From JAWOJB01 sp046484325 (GTDB lineage Bacteria; Actinomycetota; Acidimicrobiia; Spongiisociales; ZC4RG35), in contig JAWOJB010000017.1 in the NCBI GenBank assembly GCA_046484325.1, positions 1 through 62,894 of the forward strand: a DNA stretch of 62,894 nt, read 5' to 3'. Below are positions 22,831 to 34,324 of the stretch, in pieces; position 1 is the first letter of the stretch; every line of letters begins with the position of its first letter. The position numbers and the translations under genes are program-made. A model generated the notes under the pieces. The model was not told the DNA's origin. It did no database searches and saw only the letters and a program-made list of their open reading frames with translations.

Positions 22831-23335
22831 CTAGCTCAACAGCTTCGCCTTCGCCGCGATGAGCGCCTCGTCGGTGAGGATCCCGGCGGCCTTCATGTCG
22901 GCGAGCTCCTCGACATCATGTCGTTCCCCGCCGGCGCCGCCGGGGGAGCCGGTGCCTGCTGGGCCTGCATCGCCGCCACCTGGGCTTGCCTCCCGGCCAG
23001 TTGCGCATGGGACTCGAACGCCGCCGGCGAGCGGCTTGCTGCTGCGTCTCAGCCTGGGCCCGGCTCGCCTGCTTCTGCTGGACGTTTCCGCTGACGGCGG
23101 TGGTCGTCCCGGCGATCACCGCCGTCCTGGCCGTGGTTGCCACGAGTCCCGGTCTGCCGACTCTCCTAGCTAGGGCATGTGTCATCCCGTGCTGCTCGAT
23201 CCCGGCCACGGCGACCTGCACCGCGTCGACCACCACTCCGGGCAGCCCGCATGCTCGCCGGCAGGATGCCGCCGGTGAACCGGTCTCCCGGGAACCCGAC
23301 GATGATCAGCTCGATCGGGCCAAGGCCAAGGTGCC
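22831..23335 (-). pseudogene. Broken DUF6325 plus SHOCT protein
   Basis: The N-terminal end 'LGPIELIIVGFPGDRFTGGILPA' matches the DUF6325 start. The next blocks, in another frame, include 'IEQHGMTHALARR' and 'AVSGNVQQKQASRAQAE'; a further shift gives 'AQLAGRQAQVAAMQAQQ', and the last one a SHOCT-type end 'DVEELADMKAAGILTDE' up to TAG 22831. Much of the DUF6325 domain is missing and at least two frame changes are present. SHOCT segments are short oligomerisation tails. Confidence 0.65.
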
Positions 23336-23355
23336 CTTGCTCTCGGCGGATAGGG

Positions 23356-24948
23356 TCAGCCCCGCGGCCCGGAATCCCGTACGGCAGGCGACATCCCCGC
23401 TGCATACTTCTCGAAGTTGTCCTGGAACATTCCCGCCAGGCGCTTGGCCTGGACGTCGAAGGCCGCCTCGTCCTTCCACGTGTTGCGGGGGATGAGGATC
23501 TCGTCGGGCACGCCCTGGATCGCCACGGGCACCTGGAGGGCGAACACCGGGTCTTCGCGGTACTCGACGTCGTCGAGGAGGCCGTCGAGGGCCGCGTTCA
23601 GCATGGCCCGGGTGTGCGGGATCCGGATCCGGTGACCGACGCCGTATGGCCCCCCCGTCCACCCGGTGTTGATCATCCACACCCGGGGGGAGAATTCGTC
23701 GATCTTCTCGGCGAGCACGCCGGCGTAGTACGACGGTGGGAGTGGCAGGAAGGGTGCCCCGAAGCACGGTGAGAACGTGGCCGATGGATCGACCACTCCG
23801 CGCTCTGTCCCGGCCAGCTTGGCCGTGTATCCGCTGATGAAGTAGTACATCGCCTGCTCCTTGCTGAGCCGGGCGATGGGGGGAAGGACCCCGAAGGCGT
23901 CGGCGGAGAGGAACACGATGTCGGTCGGGTGGCCCCCCACCCCACCGGGGGCGGCGTTGGGGAGATGGGCCAGCGGGTAGGAGGTCCGGGTGTTCTCGGT
24001 CTTGCTGCCGTCCTCCCAGTCGGGTCGCCGGGTCTCGGAGTTGACGACCACGTTCTCGAGGATCGACTCGAACTTGGTGGCCGCCTCGAAGATCAGCGGC
24101 TCGTCCTCCGCCGACAGCTTGATGACTTTGGCGTAGGAGCCGCCCTCGATGTTGAAGATGCCGTCGACGCCCCACCCGATCTCGTCGTCGCCGACCATGA
24201 GCCGTTTGGGGTCGGTGGCGAGGGTGGTTTTCCCGGTGCCCGACAGCCCGAAGATCACCGCCGAGTTGCCGTCCTCGCCGATGGTCGCGGAGGCGTGCAT
24301 CGACAGCACATTGCGCTTCGGAAGCAGGTAGTTCATCACCGAGAACACCGACTTCTTCATCTCGCCGGCGTACTTGGTGCCGCCGATGAGGAGGATCTTG
24401 CGCTCGAAGCTGACGCAGATGAACACCTCACTGCGCGTGCCGTCACGATCCGGCACCGCCTCGAAGAAGGGGGCGTGCACGATGGTGAAGTCGGGCACGA
24501 ACGACTCATATTCGTCCCACAGCTCGTCGAAGCTGCGGGGCAGGATGAACATGTTGCGGACGAAGTGGGCGTGCCATGGGCTCTCGGTGATGGTGCGAAC
24601 GGAGAGCCGGTTGCCCTTGTCGGCTCCGGCGAACAGGTCCTGGATGTACAGGTCCTTGCCACCGAGGTACTCGCAGGTCCTGGCGTAGAGGGCCTCGAAA
24701 ACCTCGGCCTCCATAGGATGGTTGACATCACCCCACCAGATGTCGCCTTCGCTCTCGGGCTCCCGGACGACGTACTTGTCCTTGGGGCTCCGACCCGTGT
24801 ACGGGGTCGTGTCCACCACCAACGCCCCCTTGTGGGCCATCTCACCCTCACCCCGCCGCAGCGTGTGCTCGTACAGCACCGGGGTCGGTAGGTCCCAGTA
24901 GACCTCCCTGGTCGGCTCGATCCCGTGCATGCTCGCAAGGTCGCGCAT
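23356..24948 (-). CDS. pckA: Phosphoenolpyruvate carboxykinase, ATP type (530 aa)
   Basis: It converts oxaloacetate and ATP to phosphoenolpyruvate, CO2 and ADP, the first step of gluconeogenesis, in the cytoplasm. The ATP-type signature is clear: kinase-1a loop 'FGLSGTGKTTLATDP' (about residues 230-245), 'GDDEIGWGVDGIFNIEGG' with metal ligands, 'FLSADAFGVLPP', and 'TGWTGGPYGVGHRI' near the C-terminus. Length is normal for the family. Actinobacteria more often have the GTP type, so the ATP type is worth noting. ATG 24948 follows GGAGAGGAG. The 93-base gap to the divergent transporter must hold both promoters. Confidence 0.97.
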   Translation of the reverse strand: MRDLASMHGIEPTREVYWDLPTPVLYEHTLRRGEGEMAHKGALVVDTTPYTGRSPKDKYVVREPESEGDIWWGDVNHPMEAEVFEALYARTCEYLGGKDLYIQDLFAGADKGNRLSVRTITESPWHAHFVRNMFILPRSFDELWDEYESFVPDFTIVHAPFFEAVPDRDGTRSEVFICVSFERKILLIGGTKYAGEMKKSVFSVMNYLLPKRNVLSMHASATIGEDGNSAVIFGLSGTGKTTLATDPKRLMVGDDEIGWGVDGIFNIEGGSYAKVIKLSAEDEPLIFEAATKFESILENVVVNSETRRPDWEDGSKTENTRTSYPLAHLPNAAPGGVGGHPTDIVFLSADAFGVLPPIARLSKEQAMYYFISGYTAKLAGTERGVVDPSATFSPCFGAPFLPLPPSYYAGVLAEKIDEFSPRVWMINTGWTGGPYGVGHRIRIPHTRAMLNAALDGLLDDVEYREDPVFALQVPVAIQGVPDEILIPRNTWKDEAAFDVQAKRLAGMFQDNFEKYAAGMSPAVRDSGPRG

Positions 24949-25041
24949 GATCTCCTCTCCAATTCCCTGACGCCCCGAACCTACACCGTTCCGACGACCA
25001 CCGAGACGGGCCGGCCGTCCAGACGGGATAGTGTCGGCCCG

Positions 25042-26646
25042 GTGGAGGCCATCACCCGGTTCCTGGCCGCGAACCCGCTCATCACCCTCTTCACCGTGAT
25101 CGGGCTCGGCTATCTGATCGGCCGGATCCGGGTGGCAGGGTTCAGCCTCGGCATCTCGGCCGTGCTGTTCGTGGGACTGGCGGTGGGTTCGCTCGGCCCG
25201 GAGGTGGCGCTCCCCGATTTCGTCTACCTGTTCGGGCTCGTCCTGTTCGTGTACACGGTGGGGGTGGCGGCCGGGCCGGGCTTCGTAGGGGCGCTGCGGC
25301 GTCGGGGGGCCGGCCAGAACCTCGTCGTCGTCCTGGTTCTCGTTCTTGCCGCCGGTGTGGCCTTGGTCGGGGCGTCGATGGCCGGGCTCGGCGCCCCGCT
25401 GGCCGCCGGCGTCTTCGCGGGGGCGCTTACCAACACCCCCGCGCTGGCGGCGGTACTCGAGTCGACGGGACCGGCGGCATCTCCATTCACCGACCCGGTC
25501 GTGGGGTACTCGATCGCCTACCCCTTCGGGGTGCTCGGCATGATCGTGGCCGTGGCGGTGGTGGGCCGGCTGTGGGGCGGGGCGCGCGGAGACGACGGTG
25601 GCGAGGCCAGCGAGGATCTGACCAACCTGACGGTGGTCCTCGGGCCCAGAACCCGCGGCACACTCGCCTCCCTGCTGGGCGATCTCGACTGGCGAGTGGT
25701 GGCGAGTCGTCACCGGCGGGGCACGGCCGTCTCGGTGCCGGGGCCCGACACGGCGCTCGCCCCCGGTGACCTGCTCACGCTGGTCGGCCCGGCCACGGTG
25801 CTGCCCGAGCTCGGCGGGCGGGTCGGCGAGATCTCGGACGAGGAGCTGCCGTTCGACCGCAACGAGCTCGACTTCCGGAGGGTGTTCGTCTCCGAAGAGG
25901 GTGTGGTGGGCCGTCATCTCTCCGAGCTCGGCCTGGCCGAGAGGTTCGGCGCCGTGGTGACCCGGGTCCGCCGGGGCGACGTGGATGTGCTCGCCAGACC
26001 CGGGATGGTGCTCGAGCCTGGCGACCGGCTTCGGGTGGTCGCTCCCCGCAACCGGATGGCGGAGGTCAGCGCCTTCTTCGGCGACTCGTTCCGCCGGCTC
26101 TCCGAGATCGACGCCGCCTCCTTCAGCCTCGGGGTGACCCTCGGCCTCCTGGTGGGGCTGATCCCCATCCCACTGCCCGGCGGGGCGGTGTTCCGGCTGG
26201 GCTTTGCCGGAGGGCCGCTCGTCGTGGGCCTGGTGCTGGGGGCGCTCGAGCGGACCGGACCGATCGCGTGGCAGCTCCCCTACAACGCCAATCTGACGCT
26301 CCGCCAGCTTGGGGCGATCCTGTTCCTCGCCGGGGTTGGCACGCGATCCGGGTACGACTTCGCCGAGACCCTCAGATCAGGGGAGAGCCTGCCGTTACTC
26401 GTCGTGGGCATGGCGACCACCACCGTGGCCGCGATTGCCATGCTGCTTGTCGGCCGGTACCTGCTGAAGCTCCCGGCAGCCGTTCTCGCCGGGGTGGTGG
26501 CGGGGATGCAGACCCAGCCGGCGGTGCTCGCGTTCGCCGTCGAGCAGGAGGGGGACGAGACCCCCAACACCGGCTACGTCACCGTGTTCCCGGTGGCGAT
26601 GGTGGCCAAGATCCTGCTGGCCCAGGTGGTGCTCCTGCTGGGGTGA
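25042..26646 (+). CDS. AspT/YidE/YbjL-type transporter with two TrkA-C (RCK) domains (534 aa)
   Basis: Two blocks of membrane helices (about residues 1-180 and 355-534) flank a cytoplasmic region with two RCK_C/TrkA-C domains (about 200-265 and 275-345; 'VVASRHRRGTAVSVPG', 'LGLAERFGAVVTRVRRG'). The GALTNTPALAAVLE and 'AGMQTQPAVLAFAVEQ' motifs are the paired signatures of the aspartate:alanine exchanger family. The substrate cannot be read from sequence. GTG 25042 is the likely start; frames further upstream run into the pckA promoter region. Confidence 0.85.
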   Translation: MEAITRFLAANPLITLFTVIGLGYLIGRIRVAGFSLGISAVLFVGLAVGSLGPEVALPDFVYLFGLVLFVYTVGVAAGPGFVGALRRRGAGQNLVVVLVLVLAAGVALVGASMAGLGAPLAAGVFAGALTNTPALAAVLESTGPAASPFTDPVVGYSIAYPFGVLGMIVAVAVVGRLWGGARGDDGGEASEDLTNLTVVLGPRTRGTLASLLGDLDWRVVASRHRRGTAVSVPGPDTALAPGDLLTLVGPATVLPELGGRVGEISDEELPFDRNELDFRRVFVSEEGVVGRHLSELGLAERFGAVVTRVRRGDVDVLARPGMVLEPGDRLRVVAPRNRMAEVSAFFGDSFRRLSEIDAASFSLGVTLGLLVGLIPIPLPGGAVFRLGFAGGPLVVGLVLGALERTGPIAWQLPYNANLTLRQLGAILFLAGVGTRSGYDFAETLRSGESLPLLVVGMATTTVAAIAMLLVGRYLLKLPAAVLAGVVAGMQTQPAVLAFAVEQEGDETPNTGYVTVFPVAMVAKILLAQVVLLLG

Positions 26647-26678
26647 GAGCGGTGCGTCAAGCGCAAGGCGCACCGCTC
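26647..26678. terminator. 10-bp hairpin between convergent genes
   Basis: The arms 26647-26656 and 26669-26678 are perfectly complementary with a 12-base loop. The hairpin begins at the base after the transporter stop codon and also lies at the end of the broken dehydrogenase gene. Confidence 0.6.
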
Positions 26679-26679
26679 C

Positions 26680-27530
26680 AGAGGTATAGAACCCCCGGCC
26701 GGTCTTCACGCCCAGACGGCCGGCCTCGACCATCCGGGTGAGCAGAGGCGGGGCGGCGTAGAGCGGCACCTTGTACTCGTCGAGCAGCACGTCGGCGACC
26801 AGCTTCATGGTGTCGAGCCCGATGAAGTCGCTCAGCTGGAGCGGGCCCATCGGGTGGTTGGCGCCGAGTCGCATGCCGGCGTCGATGTCCTCGGCCGTGG
26901 CGAACCCCGCCTCGTCCATCCGGATCGCCCGGGCAGGAACGGGACCAGGAGCATGTTGACGACGACTCCGCCCCGATCGGTGGTCCGGATCACGGTCTTT
27001 CCCAGCGTGTCCCTTGCGTATGCCTCGGCCCGGTCCCCGGCGGTATCCGATGACAGCACGGTGGTCACCAACTCGACCAGGGCCATCACGGGGACCGGGT
27101 TGAAGAAGTGGAGCCCGACCACCTGGCAAGGGCGGGAGGTGGCGGCCGCCAGGCGAGTGACCGGGATCGACGACGTGTTGGAGGCCAGGATCGCCTCGGG
27201 ATCCGAGACCACGGCGTCGAGCCTGCGGAACACGTCTTTCTTCAGCTCCTCGTCCTCGGTGACGGCTTCGACGACGAGCTGGCGGTCGGAGAACGAGTCG
27301 AGATCGGTGACGACCGAGAGCTGGGCGAGGGCCTCGGTCTGGTCATCGGCGGTCAGCTTGCCGCGGTTCACCGCCCGCTCAAGTGACCGTGTGACCCGTT
27401 CGAGGGCCCGCTCTGCCAGCTCGGCGGTGGGCTCCTAGACCAGCACCGAGCTCCCGGCTCGGGCCACCGCCTCGGCGATCCCGGCGCCCATCTGGCCACC
27501 CCCCACCACTCCCACCCGTTCGATAGCCAC
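26680..27530 (-). pseudogene. 3-hydroxybutyryl-CoA dehydrogenase-like gene with TAG and frameshift
   Basis: GTG 27530 (AGGAG upstream) begins the NAD-binding fold 'VGVVGGGQMGAGIAEAVARAG'. After SSVLV an in-frame TAG occurs (27437-27435), then the same frame continues 'EPTAELAERALERVTRSL' and the catalytic region 'ASNTSSIPVTRLAAA' and 'VVGLHFFNPVPVMALVE' with the active-site His. Near 26945 a one- or two-base change shifts the frame, and 'DEAGFATAEDIDAGMRLG', 'NHPMGPLQLSDFIGLD' and 'KTGRGFY' follow. All parts of the enzyme are recognisable, so the damage is recent or caused by sequence error. Intact relatives act in butyrate or beta-oxidation pathways. Confidence 0.8.
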
Positions 27531-27645
27531 GGTCCTAGCTCCTGGTCGGCTCCCGCCAATCATCGCAGCACACCGGGTCGGGCCGACCGCGCCGAGCGAT
27601 GCGTGGATTTGCACGGATCGTGGGGCCCGATACCCTTCCGGTGTC

Positions 27646-27719
27646 AACCCGGTTATCGACCTGTAGGTCGGTTACCGGGTTCCGGCATTTCCGAGCACCG
27701 GTGAGTCAGGTCCCGGTGC
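27646..27719 (+). promoter_or_regulatory. Structured leader ahead of the M23 peptidase gene
   Basis: There are two hairpins. The first pairs 27646-27653 with 27674-27681, with an inner stem 27657-27661/27666-27670. The second pairs 27695-27701 with 27713-27719. They lie in the 211-base gap before GTG 27742. In Actinobacteria, cell-wall hydrolase genes often follow ydaO-type c-di-AMP riboswitches, but I could not match the conserved core here, so only the structure is claimed. Confidence 0.4.
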
Positions 27720-27741
27720 GCGACCCAGGAGTCACCCAACC

Positions 27742-28408
27742 GTGTTCCCACACGTACGAGCGCACACGCGCGCAACGGTGGCCGGACTCGCGATCACGGT
27801 CCTGTCCATTGCCCTCCTCCTCCCGATGCCGGCTTCGGCCTCGGACTTCGTGATCCAGGCGTTCCCCCAGGACCCCCAAGTCACCTCCTTCTCCTCGACG
27901 TTCGGGGCCCCCCGCTCCGGTGGGAGGCGGCACGAGGGGACCGACCTCATGGCCCCCAAGATGACGCCCGTCTACGCCGCCGCCGACGGTGTGGTGACGA
28001 GGATCGCCACCCAGCGACGCGCCGGTCGCTACCTGGTCATCGACCACGGTGACGAGTGGGAGACCTGGTATGTCCATCTCAATAACGACACTCCCGGGAC
28101 CAACGATGGTCGAGCCGACTGGGCCAACACCGTCGTGCCCGGCATCGAGGTCGGCACCCAGGTGGCGGCCGGCCAGCACGTCGCCTGGCTGGGCGACTCC
28201 GGCAACGCCGAGGGCGGCTCACCCCACACCCACTTCGAGATTCAGCGGAACGGGCGGTCGATCGACCCCTACCCCTATCTGGTCCCGGCCTACGAGGCGG
28301 CGATGGCTGCCAGGGCGGCGGAGAAGATGTCGGCGGCCATCGTGTGGTTGGACCGGACCGATGACCCCTTCGACGAGCACCTCGCCTCCTACGACCTCGG
28401 CGGCGGCG

Positions 28409-28422
<14 letters not shown>
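27742..28422 (+). CDS. Secreted M23-family peptidase (226 aa)
   Basis: An N-terminal signal peptide (basic MFPHVRAHTR, then a hydrophobic 'VAGLAITVLSIALLLP' and an ASA cleavage site near residue 34) is followed by an M23/LytM domain: 'RRHEGTDLMAPKMTPVYAA' supplies the first His and Asp zinc ligands and 'SPHTHFEIQRNG' the last His. These enzymes cut peptidoglycan cross-links or act as activators. The C-terminal 50 residues after the domain are Asp-rich. It starts at GTG 27742. Its last 14 bases overlap the end of the convergent ABC exporter gene. Confidence 0.88.
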
Positions 28423-30211
<1,789 letters not shown>

Positions 30212-30231
30212 GGCCGGAGGGTAGGGCCGGC

Positions 30232-31220
30232 TCAGCGGGTGTAGGCGCCGGTACGGAGATGGCACGCCGCCACATGCCCATCCGCCGGGCCGGGGGCGAG
30301 CATCGGGACCTCGACGTCGCACACACCGGGTCGTGCGATCGGGCAACGGGGGTGGAAGTGGCATCCGGCTGGCGGATCGAGCGGGGACGGTATCTCCCCC
30401 TGCAGGATCTGACGGTTGCGCGGCCGGTCCGGGTCGGGGACGGGTACCGCCGACAGCAGCGCTTCGGTGTACGGGTGGAGCGGCGAGCGGTACAGGTCGT
30501 CCCTGGTGGCCACCTCCACCACCCGACCCAGGTACATCACCGCCACGCGGTCCGAGATGTGCTCGACGACCGCCAGGTTGTGCGCCACAAACAGCAGCGT
30601 CAGGTTCAGCTCGTTCTGGAGCTCTCTCAGCAGGTTGAGCACCTGGGCCTGGACCGACACGTCGAGGGCCGAGACCGGCTCGTCGGCCACCACGAAGTCA
30701 GGGTCCAGGATGAGCGCCCTGGCGATCCCGATCCGCTGGCGCTGCCCGCCGGAGAACTCGTGGGGATACCTGCCGGCATGCGCCCGGGTCAGTCCGACGA
30801 CCTCGAGCATTTGGGCGACGCGCTCGCGCCGCTCGTCGGCGTCGCCGATGCCGTGGATCCGCAGTCCCTCGGCGATCGAGTCTCCGACCTGGGCTCGAGG
30901 GTCGAGAGACCCGAACGGGTCCTGGAACACGACCTGCATCCGGCGCCGGAAAGGCTTCAGCTCGGTCGGGGACAGATGGGTGATGTCGACGCCGTCGAAC
31001 TCGATGGTCCCGGCCGTCGGCTCGAGCAGACGAAGGATCATCCGACCGATCGTCGTCTTGCCGCAGCCCGACTCGCCGACCAGCCCCAACGTCTCCCCGC
31101 GCATGATGTCGAGGTCGACGTCGTCGACGGCGTTCACGGTTGCCGTCGTCCGCTGGAAGACTCCCGACTTCACCGGGAACTGCTTGGTGAGACCACGCAC
31201 TCGTACCAGGGACTCGTCGG

Positions 31221-31224
<4 letters not shown>
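30232..31224 (-). CDS. dppF: Oligopeptide ABC transporter ATPase, DppF/OppF-like (330 aa)
   Basis: Walker A 'GLVGESGCGKTTIGRMIL', signature 'EFSGGQRQRIGIARAL', Walker B 'FVVADEPVSALDVS', and the C-terminal oligopeptide/dipeptide extension with 'PAGCHFHPRCPIA', whose cysteines in relatives hold an iron-sulfur cluster. The N-terminal region 'GVFQRTTATVNAVDDVDL' is typical of the F-type subunit. GTG 31224 overlaps the TGA of dppD (GTGA). It works with DppD on the DppBC channel. Confidence 0.93.
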
Positions 31225-32233
<1,009 letters not shown>

Positions 32234-32237
<4 letters not shown>

Positions 32238-33187
32238 TCGTTGAGTGTGGGGTCGAGGGCGTCACGGAGACCATCGCCCATCAGGTTGAAGCCGAGCACG
32301 GTGATCATGATCGCCACGCCCGGGAAGAACACCAGGTGGGGGGCGGTGAAGATGTTGTTCCGCTCGCTCGCCAGCATCGAGCCCCATTCGGCCATGGGCG
32401 GTTGGGCTCCCAGGCCGAGGAAGCTCAGCCCCGCAGCCTCCAGGATCACGCTGGCGATGCCGAGCGTGCCGAGGACCACCAGCGGGGTGAGGGCGTTGGG
32501 GAGGATCCGGCCGACCAGGATCCGCCGGGACGAGGCGCCGAGTGCCCGGGAGGCCGCCACGTAGTCGATCTCCTTGATCGAGAGGACCGACGCCCGGGTC
32601 ACCCGGGCGTACTGGGGGATCGAGACGATGGCGATGGCGATGAGGGCGTTTCGGATCCCGGGACCGAGGACCGCCACGATGGCGATGGCAAGGAGGAGCG
32701 CAGGGAACCCGAGGATCACGTCCATGATTCGCATGATCACGTTGTCGATCCAGCCGCTCCAGAACCCCGAGATCGCCCCCAACGCGGCCCCGATGATGAT
32801 GGCGATCGTGACCACGCTGATGCCGAGCGTCAGGCTCACCCGGGACCCGTAGAGGACACGGCTGAACTGGTCGCGGACGTTGCCGTCGATCCCCATGATG
32901 TGCTGGGGCCGCTCCGGGTCACAGCCCAACAGGTGGATGCAGGGTGCCTCGCGCTTCTTCACGTCCTCGATGCCGATGAGCACCTGGTTGGGGGGATATG
33001 GGGCGATCACCGGAGCGAAGATCGCCACCAGGGTGAGGCTCCCGACCAGGATCAAGCCGGCCACGCCGATCTTGCGCCGGAAGAAGCGACGGAAGGCCAG
33101 CCGCCACACCGACGCCGGCTTCTCCAGCAGTCGCTGCTGGTCGGCCGCCAGCTTCTCTGCCAGCTCCCGCTGACGGGCGGTGGTCAT
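32234..33187 (-). CDS. dppC: Oligopeptide ABC transporter permease, DppC/OppC-like (317 aa)
   Basis: A cytoplasmic N-terminal helix and 'WRLAFRRFFRRKIGVAGLI' introduce the first membrane helix, then the binding-protein-dependent permease domain (about 110-310) with the EAA-type loop 'AASRALGASSRRILVGRILPNAL'. An extracytoplasmic insert (about 60-105) contains a Cys pair (EAPCIHLLGCD) also seen in other OppC proteins. ATG 33187 overlaps the end of dppB (ATGA). Confidence 0.92.
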
Positions 33188-34260
33188 CGGAGCTGGATCC
33201 TCGGGTCGAGGTAGCCATAGGAGATGTCGACGAGGAGGTTGACGACGACGTAGATCGAGGCGATCACGAGGGTGAAGCCCTGGATGACGGGATAGTCACG
33301 GGAGGTGATCGCCTCGAACAGCGATCTCCCGACCCCGGCCAGGTTGAAGATCGTCTCGGTGAGGACGGCGCCCCCCAGCAGCAGCCCGAGCTGGAGCCCC
33401 ACGATGGTGGTCACGGGGAGCATGGCGTTCTGGAATGCGTGCTTGCGGATGACCCGGCGTTGTCCCGCACCCTTCGCGTGCGCCGTCCGGATGTAGTCCT
33501 TGCCCAGCACCTCGAGCAGCGACGACCGGGTCATGCGAGCGATGATCGCCGTCGGGATGGTGGCCAGGGCGATGGTCGGGAGGATGAGATGCCGGACGGC
33601 GTCCTGGAAGATCTCCCACTGTCCGGTGACGAAGGTGTTGAAGAGGTAGAAGTTGGCGAGGAACTTGGCCATCGTGGAGGGGAAGCCCTCGCCGAGCTCC
33701 CAGCCCCACACCACGTAGAACGGCACCGGCGACACCCCGGCCGACACCCGGCCCGACGGGGGGAGGCCGAAGATCGTGTCCTTCAGCACGAGGGCGAAGA
33801 CGAACTGGAGCATCAGACCGAGCCAGAACACGGGCATCGACACGCCGACGTTGGCGGCCGCCATCGTCGCGACATCGACGGCGGTGTTGTGCCGGCGGGC
33901 GGCGATGAGCCCGGCCGGGATCCCGACGATGATCGCCAGGGCGAGGGCGCTGATCGCCAGCTCCATCGTTAGCGGCAGACGCTCGATGAGCATGTCGGTG
34001 ACGGGCCGGGAGAACCGGATCGAGTCGCCGAGATCTCCGCGAAGGACGTTCCCCATGTAGATGGCGAGCTGCACCAGGATCGACCGATTGAGGCCATTGG
34101 CCTCGTTGAAGCGCTCGCACGCCTCGACCGTCGCCTTCTCGCCGAGCGCCGAGGTGCACGGGTCGCCCGGTGCCAGGCGCGCGAGCACGAACACCACCAC
34201 GACGATCCCGATGAGGACCGGGATGGCCAGGGCGACGCGGCGGACGATGTAGCCGATCAC
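33184..34260 (-). CDS. dppB: Oligopeptide ABC transporter permease, DppB/OppB-like (358 aa)
   Basis: It begins with the standard B-subunit helix 'IVRRVALAIPVLIGIVVVVFVLARLAPGDP', shown here across residues 5-34, and continues through five or six helices with the EAA-like loop 'YIRTAHAKGAGQRRVIRKHA'. It forms the channel with DppC. It starts at ATG 34260, 64 bases after the stop of dppA; the 34277-34305 hairpin in that gap may reduce read-through. Confidence 0.92.
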   Translation of the reverse strand: MIGYIVRRVALAIPVLIGIVVVVFVLARLAPGDPCTSALGEKATVEACERFNEANGLNRSILVQLAIYMGNVLRGDLGDSIRFSRPVTDMLIERLPLTMELAISALALAIIVGIPAGLIAARRHNTAVDVATMAAANVGVSMPVFWLGLMLQFVFALVLKDTIFGLPPSGRVSAGVSPVPFYVVWGWELGEGFPSTMAKFLANFYLFNTFVTGQWEIFQDAVRHLILPTIALATIPTAIIARMTRSSLLEVLGKDYIRTAHAKGAGQRRVIRKHAFQNAMLPVTTIVGLQLGLLLGGAVLTETIFNLAGVGRSLFEAITSRDYPVIQGFTLVIASIYVVVNLLVDISYGYLDPRIQLR

Positions 34261-34276
34261 GAACCGGAGAGTAGAA

Positions 34277-34305
34277 GGGGAGGGACGCCACCGGCGCCCC
34301 TCCCC
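34277..34305 (-). terminator. Hairpin between dppA and dppB
   Basis: The arms 34277-34289 and 34293-34305 form 12 pairs with one mismatch around a 3-base loop. Placed just behind the binding-protein gene, it probably causes partial termination, the usual way of making more binding protein than channel. Confidence 0.65.
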
Positions 34306-34324
34306 TCCGGGTCATGCCGTCGGC

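Noticed and set aside
19468..27437. TAG read as a sense codon (suppression or selenocysteine/pyrrolysine-like recoding)
   Set aside because: Several intact genes here end in TAG (for example those ending at 349, 2633, 7045, 12906, 17565 and 19134), so TAG works as a stop. Decay or sequence error explains the two interrupted genes better.
27531..27741. Definite c-di-AMP (ydaO) riboswitch
   Set aside because: The hairpins are real, but the conserved core sequences could not be matched by eye, so it is kept only as a candidate leader.
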